Shown here one piece after another: positions 52,795 to 61,515 of a stretch of DNA of 64,000 nucleotides. The stretch spans positions 124,001-188,000 of the forward strand of contig NZ_LGKG01000196.1 in assembly GCF_001294335.1 (NCBI RefSeq), given 5' to 3'. Below the pieces are notes generated by a model, which was given only the letters and a program-made list of their open reading frames with translations, did not search any database and was not told the origin of the DNA. Position numbers and translations under genes: made by a program. Source of the DNA: Streptomyces chattanoogensis. Its GTDB lineage: Bacteria; Actinomycetota; Actinomycetes; Streptomycetales; Streptomycetaceae. The stretch's first letter is position 1; each line of letters opens with the position of its first letter.

Positions 52795-54249
52795 GTGAGC
52801 GATACCCGAGTTCAGACCCCCCTCCCCGAGGCGCCGCCCGCTCCCGACCGGAACCGGCCGGCGCCCGCCCCGCTGCTGACGCCGACCGGCCTGCTGACCG
52901 TCCTCCTCGGCGCGGCCCTCCCGATGATCGACTTCTTCATCGTCAATGTGGCGCTGCCGACCATCGATCACGATCTGCACGCGGGACCCGCGATGCTGGA
53001 GATGGTGGTGGCGGGCTACGGCGTCGCCTACGCCATGCTGCTCGTCCTCGGCGGCCGGCTCGGCGACATGATCGGGCGCCGCCGGCTGTTCCTGTGGGGC
53101 CTGGCCTCCTTCGGGCTGACCTCGCTCGCCTGCGGTCTGGCACCCGACGCCTGGAGCCTGGTGGCCGCCCGGGTGGCCCAGGGCGCCGCGTCCGCACTGC
53201 TGCTACCCCAGGTGCTGGCCACCATCCAGGCGACGACCACCGGCAAGCAGCGCGCCAAGGCCGTGAGCCTGTACGGCGGCACGGGCGGCGTCTCCAGCGC
53301 CCTCGGCCAGGTGCTCGGCGGCCTGCTGGTCTCCGCCGACCTGGCGGGCACCGGATGGCGCGCGGTCTTCCTGGTGAACGTCCCGATCGCCGTCGCGGCC
53401 TGGCTGCTGGCGGTCCGGACCGTGCCCGAGACCCGCTCCCCGTACCCGAGCCGGGTGGACAGTCCCGGGACCGCGCTGCTCGCCGTCACCCTGATCACCC
53501 TGCTGCTGCCGCTGACCGAGGGCCGGGCGGCGGGCTGGCCCCTGTGGTCGTGGCTCCTCCTGGCGGCCTTCCCCTTCGCCGCCACCGCGTTCGTCCTCGT
53601 CGAGCGCCGGGCCGAACGCGCCGGCCGCACACCGCTCGTGCCGCCGTCCCTGCTGCGCATCCCCTCCGTCCGCAGCGGGCTCTCCATGATCGTCCCGTTC
53701 TCGATCGGCTTCGGCGGCTTCATGTTCGTGGTGGCCGTGGCGCTCCAAAGCGGCCTGCACTACGGCCCGTTCGCGGCCGGGCTGTCCCTTGCGCCCCTGT
53801 GCACCACCTACTTCATCGCCTCGCTGGCGGGCCCGCGGCTGGTGCAGCGCTTCGGGCGGCGGGTGGTGCTGGCCGGCTCGCTGATCCAGGGCGCCGGACT
53901 GCTCTCCCTGGCGCTGACCGTGTACACCGGCTGGCCCGATGTCTCGGTGGCCGGCCTCGCGCCCGGCATGGCGGTCCTGGGTGTGGGCCAGGGCCTGTTG
54001 CTGCCGACCGTGATGCGTGTCGTCCTGAGCGAGCTGCCGGCGGCCCAGGCGGGGGTGGGCGGCGGCGTCATGGTCACCACCCAGCAGTCCGGCCTGGCCC
54101 TCGGCGTGGCCACGCTGGGCACCCTCTTCCTCGCCCTGCTCCCCTCCGTCGGCATCCGTGACGCGCTCATCGCGGCACTGGTGACGCAGCTGGTGATCGT
54201 GCTGGGGACGACGCTGCTCGCCCTTCGCCTGCCCCGGACGGTGCGCTGA
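52795..54249 (+). CDS. MFS drug exporter of the DHA2 type, XRE-linked (second pair)
   Basis: This 484-residue exporter has 14 helices: motif D1 MIDFFIVNVALPTIDHDLHA, motif A LGGRLGDMIGRRRLFLWGLA, motif C GGVSSALGQVLGGLLVSADL. The N-terminus is a short Pro-rich cytoplasmic segment. GTG 52795 is chosen as the last start before the first helix consistent with the divergent promoter; its ribosome binding site is weak. It resembles the 45.8-kb exporter in the VLGGLLVSADL(F/A)GTGWR stretch, so both regulator and exporter seem to have been duplicated together. Confidence 0.88.
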   Translation: MSDTRVQTPLPEAPPAPDRNRPAPAPLLTPTGLLTVLLGAALPMIDFFIVNVALPTIDHDLHAGPAMLEMVVAGYGVAYAMLLVLGGRLGDMIGRRRLFLWGLASFGLTSLACGLAPDAWSLVAARVAQGAASALLLPQVLATIQATTTGKQRAKAVSLYGGTGGVSSALGQVLGGLLVSADLAGTGWRAVFLVNVPIAVAAWLLAVRTVPETRSPYPSRVDSPGTALLAVTLITLLLPLTEGRAAGWPLWSWLLLAAFPFAATAFVLVERRAERAGRTPLVPPSLLRIPSVRSGLSMIVPFSIGFGGFMFVVAVALQSGLHYGPFAAGLSLAPLCTTYFIASLAGPRLVQRFGRRVVLAGSLIQGAGLLSLALTVYTGWPDVSVAGLAPGMAVLGVGQGLLLPTVMRVVLSELPAAQAGVGGGVMVTTQQSGLALGVATLGTLFLALLPSVGIRDALIAALVTQLVIVLGTTLLALRLPRTVR

Positions 54250-54274
54250 CCAGCGATTTCACGCACGATGCATA

Positions 54275-54314
54275 CATGACGACTGACAGATGTTGAAATC
54301 TGTCAGTCGTCATG
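54275..54314. promoter_or_regulatory. 40-bp perfect palindrome before the aldo/keto reductase
   Basis: CATGACGACTGACAGAT (54275-54291) and ATCTGTCAGTCGTCATG (54298-54314) are perfect 17-bp arms around GTTGAA. It starts 25 bp after the MFS stop and ends 68 bp before the reductase start. It is a likely operator for the TetR-family regulator two genes on. It could also act as a terminator for the MFS gene, but lacks a T-tract. Confidence 0.7.
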
Positions 54315-54382
54315 CGACAGTTGAGTCACGGCGACGGCCCGACCGTCCCGCAGCTGTCCCCTCCCCACCTCAGGAGCCCGCC

Positions 54383-55387
54383 GTGCAGACCCGCACTCTT
54401 GGCACCACCGGCCCGCAGACCTCCGCCCTCGGCCTCGGCTGCATGGGCATGTCCGCCCTCTACGGCGACGCCGACCGCGCCGAATCCCTCGCCACGATCC
54501 ACGCCGCCCTCGAAGCGGGCATCACCCTGCTCGACACCGGCGACTTCTACGGCATGGGCCACAACGAACTCCTCATCAACGAAGCCCTGCGCACGGCCCC
54601 CGCCGCTTCCCGTGAAAAGGCTTTGACCAGCGTCAAGTTCGGCGCCCTGCGCACCGTCGAGGGCGGCTTCACCGGCTACGACGGCCGGCCGAACGCGGTG
54701 AAGAACTTCGCCGCGTACTCCCTCCAGCGCCTGGGCCGCGACCACATCGACATCTACCGCATCGCCCGGATCGATCCGGACGTCCCGGTCGAGGAGACCA
54801 TCGGCGCCATCGCCGAGCTGGTCGAGGCCGGCCATGTCCGCCATATCGGCCTCTCCGAGGTCGGCGCCGAGACCCTGCGCCGGGCCGCCGCCGTCGCCCC
54901 GGTCTCCGACCTCCAGATCGAGTACTCCCTCATCTCCCGCGGCATCGAGGACGACATCCTGCCCACCGCCCGCGAGCTGGGCATCGGCATCACGGCGTAC
55001 GGCGTCCTCTCCCGCGGCCTGATCAGCGGTCACTTCACCCGCGACCGCAAGCTCGCCGCCAACGACTTCCGCGGTATGAGCCCGCGCTTCCAGGGCGAGA
55101 ACCTCTCCCGCAACCTCGATCTGGTGGACGCGCTCCGCAAGATCGCCGAGCAGAAGGGCGTCTCGGTCGCGCAGACCGCGATCGCCTGGGTGCTCTCCCG
55201 CGGCGAGGACATCGTCCCGCTGGTCGGCGCCCGCCGCCGGGAGCGGCTGACCGAGGCGCTCGGCGCGCTGGACGTCACGCTGGACGCCGACGACCTGGCC
55301 GCGATCGAGCGCGCGGTCCCGGCCGGCGCCGCCGCCGGTGAGCGCTATCCGGCCGAGCAGATGGCCCATCTGGACAGCGAGCGATGA
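54383..55387 (+). CDS. Aldo/keto reductase
   Basis: This 334-residue AKR is of the AKR13-like type. It shows TSALGLGCMGMSALYGDADR at the N-terminus, the Asp/Tyr site TLLDTGDFYGMGHNELLINE, Lys in REKALTSVKFG, then IDIYRIARIDPDVPVEETIG and QIEYSLISRGIEDDILP. The usual His of the tetrad in the family strand (QxHRxD) is replaced: the sequence reads IYRIARID, which may alter or reduce activity. The GTG at 54383 is preceded by AGGAG at 54372. A 40-bp palindrome lies in the promoter. It is followed by a TetR gene in the same orientation. Confidence 0.88.
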   Translation: MQTRTLGTTGPQTSALGLGCMGMSALYGDADRAESLATIHAALEAGITLLDTGDFYGMGHNELLINEALRTAPAASREKALTSVKFGALRTVEGGFTGYDGRPNAVKNFAAYSLQRLGRDHIDIYRIARIDPDVPVEETIGAIAELVEAGHVRHIGLSEVGAETLRRAAAVAPVSDLQIEYSLISRGIEDDILPTARELGIGITAYGVLSRGLISGHFTRDRKLAANDFRGMSPRFQGENLSRNLDLVDALRKIAEQKGVSVAQTAIAWVLSRGEDIVPLVGARRRERLTEALGALDVTLDADDLAAIERAVPAGAAAGERYPAEQMAHLDSER

Positions 55388-55553
55388 CCGGCCGGGGCGA
55401 CGGGCGGGCCCGCCGGGTACGGTCCGTAGTAGCCGGCGGGGCAGCGCCCGGGCGTGCTCACCCACCCGGTGCGCCCGCCCGGCGGGTGTCCGCACCCGCC
55501 GGGTCTCCCGTCCGTCGTCCCACCCGCTCCCCTCCGAAAGGCCGGCCCGTCCC

Positions 55554-56144
55554 ATGGCCCCCGAGACACTGACCCCCGAGCGCATCCTCGAAGCCACCGA
55601 GGAGGTGCTGCGCCGCTACGGCCCGGCCAAGGCCACGGTCGTGGACGTCGCGCGCGCCCTGGGCGTGAGCCATGGCAGCGTCTACCGCCACTTCCGCACC
55701 AAGACGGCGCTGCGGGAGGCGGTCACGGAGCGCTGGCTGGACCGTACGAGCCAAGAGCTGTCCGCCATCGTCACGGACGAGGGCCCGGCCGACGACCGTC
55801 TGCGCCGCTGGCTCGCCGCCCTCTTCGAGGCCAAGCGGCACAAGGCCGGCGACGACCCCGAGCTCTTCGCCACGTACATGACGCTGATCGGCGAGAGCGG
55901 CGGCGTCGTCGACCGCCACATCACCGACCTCGAATCCCAGCTCACCACCATCATCGAAGCCGGTGTCTCGCAGGGCGCCTTCCACACCCCCTCCCCTGCC
56001 ACCACCGCCCACGCCGTCTTCGCCGCCACCGGCCGCTTCCACGACCCCTGCTACGCCCCCGAGTGGTCCCGCCCAGAGATCACCGCCGACTTCGAGGCCG
56101 TACGGGACCTGATCCTGCGGGGATTGCAGGCCCAGGCGGAGTGA
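55554..56144 (+). CDS. TetR-family regulator
   Basis: This 196-residue repressor has the TetR helix-turn-helix at residues about 10-55 (RILEATEEVLRRYGPAKATV, VARALGVSHGSVYRHFRTKT) followed by an all-helical ligand domain. It lies 166 bases after the aldo/keto reductase in the same direction. The palindrome before the reductase has the size and symmetry expected for a TetR operator, so the pair is probably an inducible unit. The ATG at 55554 follows a GAAAGG-containing stretch. Confidence 0.9.
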   Translation: MAPETLTPERILEATEEVLRRYGPAKATVVDVARALGVSHGSVYRHFRTKTALREAVTERWLDRTSQELSAIVTDEGPADDRLRRWLAALFEAKRHKAGDDPELFATYMTLIGESGGVVDRHITDLESQLTTIIEAGVSQGAFHTPSPATTAHAVFAATGRFHDPCYAPEWSRPEITADFEAVRDLILRGLQAQAE

Positions 56145-56188
56145 CCGCCCCCGGGCGGCAGTCCGGGCCGGCGTCCGGCCCCCGGGAA

Positions 56189-56211
56189 TTGTCAGTGCGG
56201 GCGGCTAACGT
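56189..56211 (+). promoter_or_regulatory. RecA-NDp (PafBC-type) DNA-damage promoter candidate
   Basis: TTGTCAGTG (56189-56197), 8 bp, TAACGT (56206-56211) fits TTGTCRGTG-N8-TAnnnT. The DUF1963-like gene starts 46 bp further on with an AAGGAG ribosome binding site, so this is probably its promoter. Confidence 0.6.
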
Positions 56212-56257
56212 GCGAGGCGGTGTATCCCGTACGCCCCTACCACCGCAAGGAGCGCCC

Positions 56258-56875
56258 ATGTCCCAGCCCGCCCCGCTCGCCTTCACCCCCGCCGACGGGC
56301 CCGTGCGGGAACCCGTCACAAAGATCGGCGGGCAGCCGGTGTGGCAGGAGGAACCGCAGTGGCCGCTGTCACGGGAGACCGGCGAACCCATGCGGTTTCT
56401 GGGGCAGTTCGCGCTCGACGGTGGCCGCCTGGCCTGTCTGTTCATGACCGGACACCCCGACGACGACTGGATCGACGGCACCTGGGAGCCCGAGGGCGGT
56501 GAGAACGCCGTGGTGATCCAGCCGGGCGGCCGCATACCGGACTTCGTCTCCGTACGGGCGCAGGCCGAGGGGCCGACGGCCGGGCCGGATCATCTGCCGC
56601 GCGCCGGGAAGGCGGATACGGCCGCGGACACGACTGCGGACACCGAGACCGATGCGGATGCGGATGCCGATCGGGTCCCGTGGCAGTTCCTCGGCGGGCC
56701 CGGCATCGAGCCGCGGTGGCTGCAGGGCGAGGAAGAGCCGGGCGAGGGCTGGCGCCTGGTGGTCCAGCTGACCGACGGAGAGCCGTTCTTCCTCAACTTC
56801 GGCGATGCCGGCATCGGCTATGCCTTCCTGTCGCCGGACGGCAAGGAGGGCCGCTTTCTCTGGCAGTGTGCCTGA
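56258..56875 (+). CDS. DUF1963-like hypothetical protein
   Basis: This 205-residue protein contains WQEEPQWPLSRETGEPMRFL and GQFALDGG near the N-terminus, and WRLVVQLTDGEPFFLNFGDA with GIGYAFLSPDGKEGRFLWQC at the end. These are the DUF1963/YwqG-like pattern: P-x-W-P-x-x-x-G-x-P-x-x-F-L-x-Q, then a G-D-x-G-x-x-Y strand. A low-complexity Asp/Thr/Ala run lies at residues about 120-140, encoded by GCGGATACG/GACGCGGAT repeats. Function unknown. A damage-type promoter lies upstream. Confidence 0.8.
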   Translation: MSQPAPLAFTPADGPVREPVTKIGGQPVWQEEPQWPLSRETGEPMRFLGQFALDGGRLACLFMTGHPDDDWIDGTWEPEGGENAVVIQPGGRIPDFVSVRAQAEGPTAGPDHLPRAGKADTAADTTADTETDADADADRVPWQFLGGPGIEPRWLQGEEEPGEGWRLVVQLTDGEPFFLNFGDAGIGYAFLSPDGKEGRFLWQCA

Positions 56876-57003
56876 GGAGTCCAATTCCCCGTGCGGTCAC
56901 CGCCGTTGACCGGAACAATCACCCTGGAAAGAGATCGGACAGAGATCGGACAGGGATCGGTCCGGACCGGTCCGGACCGGATCGGCAGGCAGGGGAGAGC
57001 CGC

Positions 57004-57732
57004 GTGCCCGCATCAAAAGGACCTCTCACCCGGGACAGCTTCCGGGTGAAGATCGCCGTGCAGCGGGTGCGGCTGGGAGATACGGAATACCGGGTGATCC
57101 GGCCGGCCAGGCCGCTGAAGAACGGGGCGCTGTACGCAAAGGGCGACACGTACCGGACATACGACATGTACGTGGACCGGGCGGACGGGCGGCGCATCGG
57201 GGCCCTCTGGCTGCTCGCGGCGCGCTCCCCCCGGTCCTTGGTCTACCTGCCGATGCGTACCACTCCGACCGCGCCCGGCATCGGCTGGGACAACGAACAG
57301 CCCCTCGATCTCGTCCTGGCCCACCCGGAGGTACAGCTCCGGCCGTCCCGCTGGAAGCAGCTGCGCACGCGCCTCAACGCGGCGCGCGCACCCCGCGAGC
57401 TGCGCACCGCGAGCGTGCCGGAGCGGGACCTGCCCGACCTCGACGGCGACTACGTGGTTCCGGACGACCCCAAGAAGGCGGATGCGCTGGTGCCCCGTCG
57501 CCACGTCGTCGCCGACACGCTGATACTGACCGGCGGCACGGCAGCGTTCCGGGAAGGGGCGAAGGAGATATACGCCGTCACCAGGGACGGGCCACCCGAG
57601 GCCGCGACCAAGCTCTACCTTCCCGGCGGCTGCAACTATCACATCTGCCGGTGTGTGTACGACTGGACGGAACCGGACGGACGTGGCTGGGAGCCGCTCC
57701 ACGTGGAGTTCGCCCCGTCGTGGACGAGGTGA
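57004..57732 (+). CDS. Hypothetical protein
   Basis: This 242-residue soluble protein starts at GTG 57004 after GGGGAGAG. It is rich in beta-strands by appearance (RVKIAVQRVRLGDTEYRVIR, KGDTYRTYDMYVDRADGRRI) and has three Cys near the C-terminus (GGCNYHICRCVYDW). I do not recognise a family. The upstream gap at 56930-56990 contains GAGATCGGACA repeated and GGTCCGGACC palindromes in tandem. The last 21 bases, including the stop codon, are repeated 24 bp downstream (57713 and 57737). Confidence 0.65.
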   Translation: MPASKGPLTRDSFRVKIAVQRVRLGDTEYRVIRPARPLKNGALYAKGDTYRTYDMYVDRADGRRIGALWLLAARSPRSLVYLPMRTTPTAPGIGWDNEQPLDLVLAHPEVQLRPSRWKQLRTRLNAARAPRELRTASVPERDLPDLDGDYVVPDDPKKADALVPRRHVVADTLILTGGTAAFREGAKEIYAVTRDGPPEAATKLYLPGGCNYHICRCVYDWTEPDGRGWEPLHVEFAPSWTR

Positions 57733-57757
57733 CACACCCCGTCGTGGACGAGGTGAC
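57713..57757. repeat. Duplicated 3' end of the hypothetical gene
   Basis: A 21-bp segment beginning CCCCGTCGTGGACGAGG occurs at 57713-57733, covering the last codons and stop, and again at 57737-57757, a 24-bp period. It resembles the 3'-end repeat at 33.5 kb in arrangement though not in sequence. Confidence 0.7.
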
Positions 57758-57789
57758 CGGCCCACACTCCCGAGCCGCCCCCCAAGCCG

Positions 57790-58449
57790 TCAGCCCGCAA
57801 CCCCCATGAACCGCAACACCGCCAGCACCCGCCGGTGATCCGCATCCGCCTTCGGCAGATCCAGCTTCGCCAGGATGCTGTTGATGTGCTTGGCCACCGC
57901 GCTCTCGCTCACCACCAGTTGGGCGGCGATACCCGCATTCGACCGGCCCTCCGCCATCAGGGCGAGGACCTCGCGTTCGCGGCCGGTGAGACGTTCCAAG
58001 GGGTCGCTGGAACGGCGTACCAGCAGCTGGGCGACGACCTGCGGGTCCAGGGCCGTACCGCCGTCGGCCACCCGCCGCAGCCCCTCGATGAACTCCTCGA
58101 CGTCCGCGACCCGTTGTTTGAGGAGATAGCCCACGCCGCTGGTGTTGGTCGCCAGCAGGTCGGCGGCGTAGCGCTCCTCGACGTACTGGGAGAGCAGCAG
58201 TACGGCGGTGGCAGGCCATTTCTGGCGGATCGAGAGGGCGGCCCGTACGCCCTCGTCGGTGAAGCCGGGCGGCATCCGCACATCGACCACCGCGATGCCC
58301 GGCCGGTGTTCCTCGACCGCCGCCAGCAGCGCCTGCGCATCGCCCACCTCGGCGGCCACCTCGAAGCCGGCCATCTCCAGGACCTTGACCAGCCCGATCC
58401 GCAGCAGGACGGAGTCCTCGGCGATCACGGCTCGCTTCACATCGGGCAC
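57790..58449 (-). CDS. NarL/LuxR-family response regulator
   Basis: This protein of up to 219 residues has a receiver domain with the acidic pair ED at residues 10-11, the phospho-acceptor Asp in IAVVDVRMPPGFTDEG, and Lys in GYLLKQRV. A C-terminal LuxR helix-turn-helix follows (LTGREREVLALMAEGRSNAG, VSESAVAKHINSILAKLDLP). It overlaps the kinase gene: GTG at 58440 gives a 4-base GTGA overlap and may be the true start, instead of ATG 58449. The two form a two-component system of unknown signal. Confidence 0.92.
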   Translation of the reverse strand: MPDVKRAVIAEDSVLLRIGLVKVLEMAGFEVAAEVGDAQALLAAVEEHRPGIAVVDVRMPPGFTDEGVRAALSIRQKWPATAVLLLSQYVEERYAADLLATNTSGVGYLLKQRVADVEEFIEGLRRVADGGTALDPQVVAQLLVRRSSDPLERLTGREREVLALMAEGRSNAGIAAQLVVSESAVAKHINSILAKLDLPKADADHRRVLAVLRFMGVAG

Positions 58450-59654
58450 GGCAGCTCCACACTCATCATGGTCGGGCCCCCCACAGGGCTGCTCATCCGG
58501 AATGTTCCGTCCACCGACCGCACTCGCTGGGCAAGCCCCTTCAAGCCGGTCCCCTTGGCCGGATCGGCCCCGCCCACACCGTCGTCGGCGATCACCACCC
58601 GAAGTATCTCGCCGAGCCGGGTGACCGCCACATCCGCCCGGGTGGCCTCCCGTGCGTGCTTGGCGATATTGGTCAGCGCCTCGGAGACGACGAAGTAGGC
58701 GACGGCCTCGACGGCGGGCGAGGTGCGCTGCGGGGAGTCGTCCGGTATGTCGACGCGCAGGCGTACGGGCACCGGGGCGCGGGCGGCCAGTCCGGACAGC
58801 GCGGCGTCCAGCCCGAGTTCGTCCAGGACCGCCGGGTGCAGCCCGCGCACAAGGGTGCTCAGCTCGTCGATCGCGTCCTTGGCCTCGCGGTGCGCCGCGT
58901 CGATGACCTCGCGCGCCTCCGGGGGCAGATCAGTGAGCGTGGCCTTGGCCAGCCCCAGGTTCAGCGCCAGCGAGACGAGCCGCTGCTGTGCACCGTCGTG
59001 GAGATCGCGTTCGATACGGCGGCGTTCCGCATCGGCCGCGGCCACGGCGTCCGCCCGGCTCGCGGTCAGGTCCTCGACCCGCCGCTCCAGCTCCTCGGCC
59101 CGGCTCACGCCCAGGACCGCCCGCCCGACCAGGTTCTCCAGCCGTACGAGTCCGGCGGCCAGCGGCGGCACGGCGGCGATCGCCAGCAGCCCCAGGACGG
59201 TGGCCAGGACGGCCGACATGACGTAGACGTGCCGCTCCGGCGGCGGCACCGTCCATATCCACAGCAGGCTCGTGGCGGCCGCCACCCCGGTCACCAGCAG
59301 CGTGAACAGCGCGACCTCGAGTACCCCGAGCAGCGGCCCGACCAGGCAGTTGTAGCCGAACTGCCGCTTGGCCTGGGTGAACCGCAGCCGGGGCAGGTCC
59401 ACCCCGCACAGCGCCCGGAACCGCCACCGCTGCACCTCGGTGAGTCCGTATCCGGCGATCGCCAGCAGCGCACTCGGCACCGGCAGGACCAGCGGCGCGG
59501 CGTCCGACGTCCCGTCCAGGATGCCGACCACCTGGGTCAGCGCCCAGAGGAACAGCGGCGGCGCGGCGAGGTGCGGCAGCACTCCGGAAGCGAGGAAGAG
59601 GATGTCGCGGCGCAGCCGTACGAGGGCGCGGCGCAGCTGGGGCGGAACGGTCAT
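58437..59654 (-). CDS. Sensor histidine kinase (HPK7/NarL-linked type)
   Basis: This 405-residue membrane kinase has about four or five transmembrane helices in the first 200 residues (LFLWALTQVVGILDG, LLVTGVAAATSLLWIWTV, VMSAVLATVLGLLAIAAVPP). A dimerisation and phosphoacceptor helix with the phospho-His follows: ERRRIERDLHDGAQQRLVSL. The HATPase_c domain contains YFVVSEALTNIAKHAREATR (N box) and VVIADDGVGGADPAKGTGLK (G box). It lacks a large extracytoplasmic domain, so it likely senses membrane state or a membrane-embedded ligand. It precedes its response regulator with overlap. Confidence 0.92.
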   Translation of the reverse strand: MTVPPQLRRALVRLRRDILFLASGVLPHLAAPPLFLWALTQVVGILDGTSDAAPLVLPVPSALLAIAGYGLTEVQRWRFRALCGVDLPRLRFTQAKRQFGYNCLVGPLLGVLEVALFTLLVTGVAAATSLLWIWTVPPPERHVYVMSAVLATVLGLLAIAAVPPLAAGLVRLENLVGRAVLGVSRAEELERRVEDLTASRADAVAAADAERRRIERDLHDGAQQRLVSLALNLGLAKATLTDLPPEAREVIDAAHREAKDAIDELSTLVRGLHPAVLDELGLDAALSGLAARAPVPVRLRVDIPDDSPQRTSPAVEAVAYFVVSEALTNIAKHAREATRADVAVTRLGEILRVVIADDGVGGADPAKGTGLKGLAQRVRSVDGTFRMSSPVGGPTMMSVELPCPM

Positions 59655-59831
59655 GATCCAACGGTATGGGGCGGCCGGATGACGTGGCCATGAAGGAAAG
59701 GTCCGGAACGGGGGTGTAGGTAGTGCCACCCCAAGTCGGAAAGCGGCGTTACTGACGGTGGCCGCCGTAACCGGGAGTGTTGATCACGAGCCCGAAGGAC
59801 GGGTTCGTGACCGACGGAAGAGGCACTTTCC

Positions 59832-60272
59832 ATGGCCCTCGTAGCCTTCAACTCCCCTTCGCAAGAAGGACGTTACGCGCTGCGTCGGACGGTGCGGACC
59901 GGCGCCGCCCGCCGCCGCCAGGGCCGGATCCTCACCGGCGCCGGGCTGGTCCTCCTCCCCTGGCTCGGCTACCTGGCCGGCACCCTCCCGCCCGCCGAGG
60001 CGGCGGCCTGGGTGACGCTGGACGCCCTGGAGGCCGTCTGCCTGCTGACCGCCGGCACCCGCCTGCTCCGTGCGGACGCCCGGTACCGCGCCCCCGCGGC
60101 CGCCGCGGCCGTTCTCCTCCTGGCCGACGCCTGCATCGACATGGCAACGGCCGCCCCCGGTACGGAACTGGCCACCGCGACAGCCATGGCCGTCGGCGCG
60201 GAGCTGCCGCTGGCGGGGCTGTGCGCGCTGCTCGCGGCCCGCTCGGCGAAGGCTTCGTTCGCCGCCAACTGA
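59832..60272 (+). CDS. Small hypothetical membrane protein
   Basis: This 146-residue protein has a polar, basic N-terminus (RYALRRTVRTGAARRRQGRI) and four predicted hydrophobic segments (LTGAGLVLLPWLGYLAGTLP, ALEAVCLLTAGTRLL, APAAAAAVLLLADACIDMAT, MAVGAELPLAGLCALLAARS). No family recognised. It is divergent from the two-component system and may be linked to it; that is only positional. The gene ends 83 bases before the TnpB element. Confidence 0.65.
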   Translation: MALVAFNSPSQEGRYALRRTVRTGAARRRQGRILTGAGLVLLPWLGYLAGTLPPAEAAAWVTLDALEAVCLLTAGTRLLRADARYRAPAAAAAVLLLADACIDMATAAPGTELATATAMAVGAELPLAGLCALLAARSAKASFAAN

Positions 60273-60303
60273 CGCCGGACGAGCGGGAGATCCTCGGACC
60301 CGA

Positions 60304-60326
60304 TTGTCAGTGGCGGGCGTTACCGG
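60304..60326 (+). promoter_or_regulatory. Weak RecA-NDp-like motif left of the TnpB element
   Basis: TTGTCAGTG (60304-60312), 8 bp, TACCGG (60321-60326) fits the motif except for the final -10 base. It lies 28 bp left of the proposed element end. If the element is removed, this would be the natural promoter of the gene now starting at 61541. Confidence 0.4.
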
Positions 60327-60426
60327 GGATATTGCAGAAGGCCCCGGCGTTCACCCTGGGGATGAATGCCCCTCAAGACTGCTCTGACCTGCGCTGTTAC
60401 ACGAACGTTCCTTCTGGCTCGGGGCG

Positions 60427-60449
60427 TTGTCAGTGGGCTCGGATAGCGT
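60427..60449 (+). promoter_or_regulatory. RecA-NDp (PafBC-type) DNA-damage promoter candidate for tnpB
   Basis: TTGTCAGTG (60427-60435), 8 bp, TAGCGT (60444-60449) fits TTGTCRGTG-N8-TAnnnT. The tnpB ATG at 60457 is 8 bp downstream of the -10, so the transcript would be leaderless, as for the DinB-like gene at 27975. Confidence 0.6.
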
Positions 60450-60456
60450 GTTGGTC

Positions 60457-61515
60457 ATGCAGCTGCGCTACTCCTACCGGGCCTACCCGGATGCCCCGCA
60501 GCGCACGGCGCTGGCCCGCGCGTTCGGGTGTGCCCGTGTGGTGTGGAACGACTGCTTGCGTGACCGGAGGGAAGCACACGCGGCGGGGCTGCCGTATGTG
60601 AAGTCGGCGGACTTGTCCAAGTCGAAGAAGGACACCCGCCAGTCCATCCGACTGAACACCAACGCCTTCTCCGTCCAGGACGACGGCACGGTGTACGTGG
60701 CCAAGATCGGCGACATCAAGGTCAAGTGGTCCCGGCCGCTCCCGGCCGCACCGACATCCCTGACCATCATCAAGGACTGCTCCGGCCGGTACTTCATGAG
60801 CTTCGTTGTGGACACCAGTCCCGACATCCTCCCCGAGCTGGACACCGAAGTCGGCATCGACCTGGGCCTGTCCACCTTCGCCGTGCTCTTCGACGGCACC
60901 CGCATCCACTCCCCGAAATTCCTGCGCCGCGCCGAGAAGAAGCTCAAACGACTCCAGCGGGAGTTGTCTCGCAAGGCGAAAGGATCGAAGAACCGGACCA
61001 AGGCCCGTATCAAGGTCGCGCGGCAGCACGCCCGCGTGGCCGACCGCCGCCGGGACTGGCACCACAAGGCATCCACCCAGATCATCCGCGACAACCAAGC
61101 GGTGTACGTGGAAGACCTCGCGGTGTCCGGGCTCGCCCGTACCCGGCTGGGCAAGTCGGTGCACGACGCCGGATGGTCGGCGTTCGTCGGCATGCTGGTG
61201 TACAAGGCCATCAAGCACGGCCGGCACTTCGGGAAGATCGGACGGTTCGAGCCGACCTCGCAGGTCTGCTCGGTCTGCGGCGTCAAGGACGGCCCCAAGC
61301 CCTTGCACGTCAGGGAATGGACGTGCAAGGAATGCGGGACGGTCCACGACCGTGACGACAACGCTGCACAGAACACCCTGGCCGCCGGACGGGCGGACAG
61401 GCTAAACGCCTCGCAGAGCGCAGGTAAGACCAGGACGAAGGTCCTGGCGCAGCGCGGTGAAGCAGGAACACACCGAGACGGTCACACGACCGTGGCAGGA
61501 ATCCCCGGCCGTTAG
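60457..61515 (+). CDS. tnpB: TnpB RNA-guided nuclease with an internal deletion
   Basis: This 352-residue TnpB is of the IS200/IS605 group. Homologues use an RNA from the element's right end to cut DNA. RuvC residues are present: D135 in EVGIDLGLS, E219 in YVEDLAVSGL and D300 in HDRDDNAAQN, with a zinc ribbon C271/C274 and C290/C293. Residues 50-58 (SADLSKSKK) jump straight to DTRQSIR, where full-length proteins have about 50-60 more residues (the helical region before P-x-F-K-x-K-K-D-T). The deletion keeps frame. It may damage RNA or target recognition. ATG 60457 starts the typical MQLRYSYRAYP. The stop codon lies in the loop of the right-end hairpin. Confidence 0.85.
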   Translation: MQLRYSYRAYPDAPQRTALARAFGCARVVWNDCLRDRREAHAAGLPYVKSADLSKSKKDTRQSIRLNTNAFSVQDDGTVYVAKIGDIKVKWSRPLPAAPTSLTIIKDCSGRYFMSFVVDTSPDILPELDTEVGIDLGLSTFAVLFDGTRIHSPKFLRRAEKKLKRLQRELSRKAKGSKNRTKARIKVARQHARVADRRRDWHHKASTQIIRDNQAVYVEDLAVSGLARTRLGKSVHDAGWSAFVGMLVYKAIKHGRHFGKIGRFEPTSQVCSVCGVKDGPKPLHVREWTCKECGTVHDRDDNAAQNTLAAGRADRLNASQSAGKTRTKVLAQRGEAGTHRDGHTTVAGIPGR

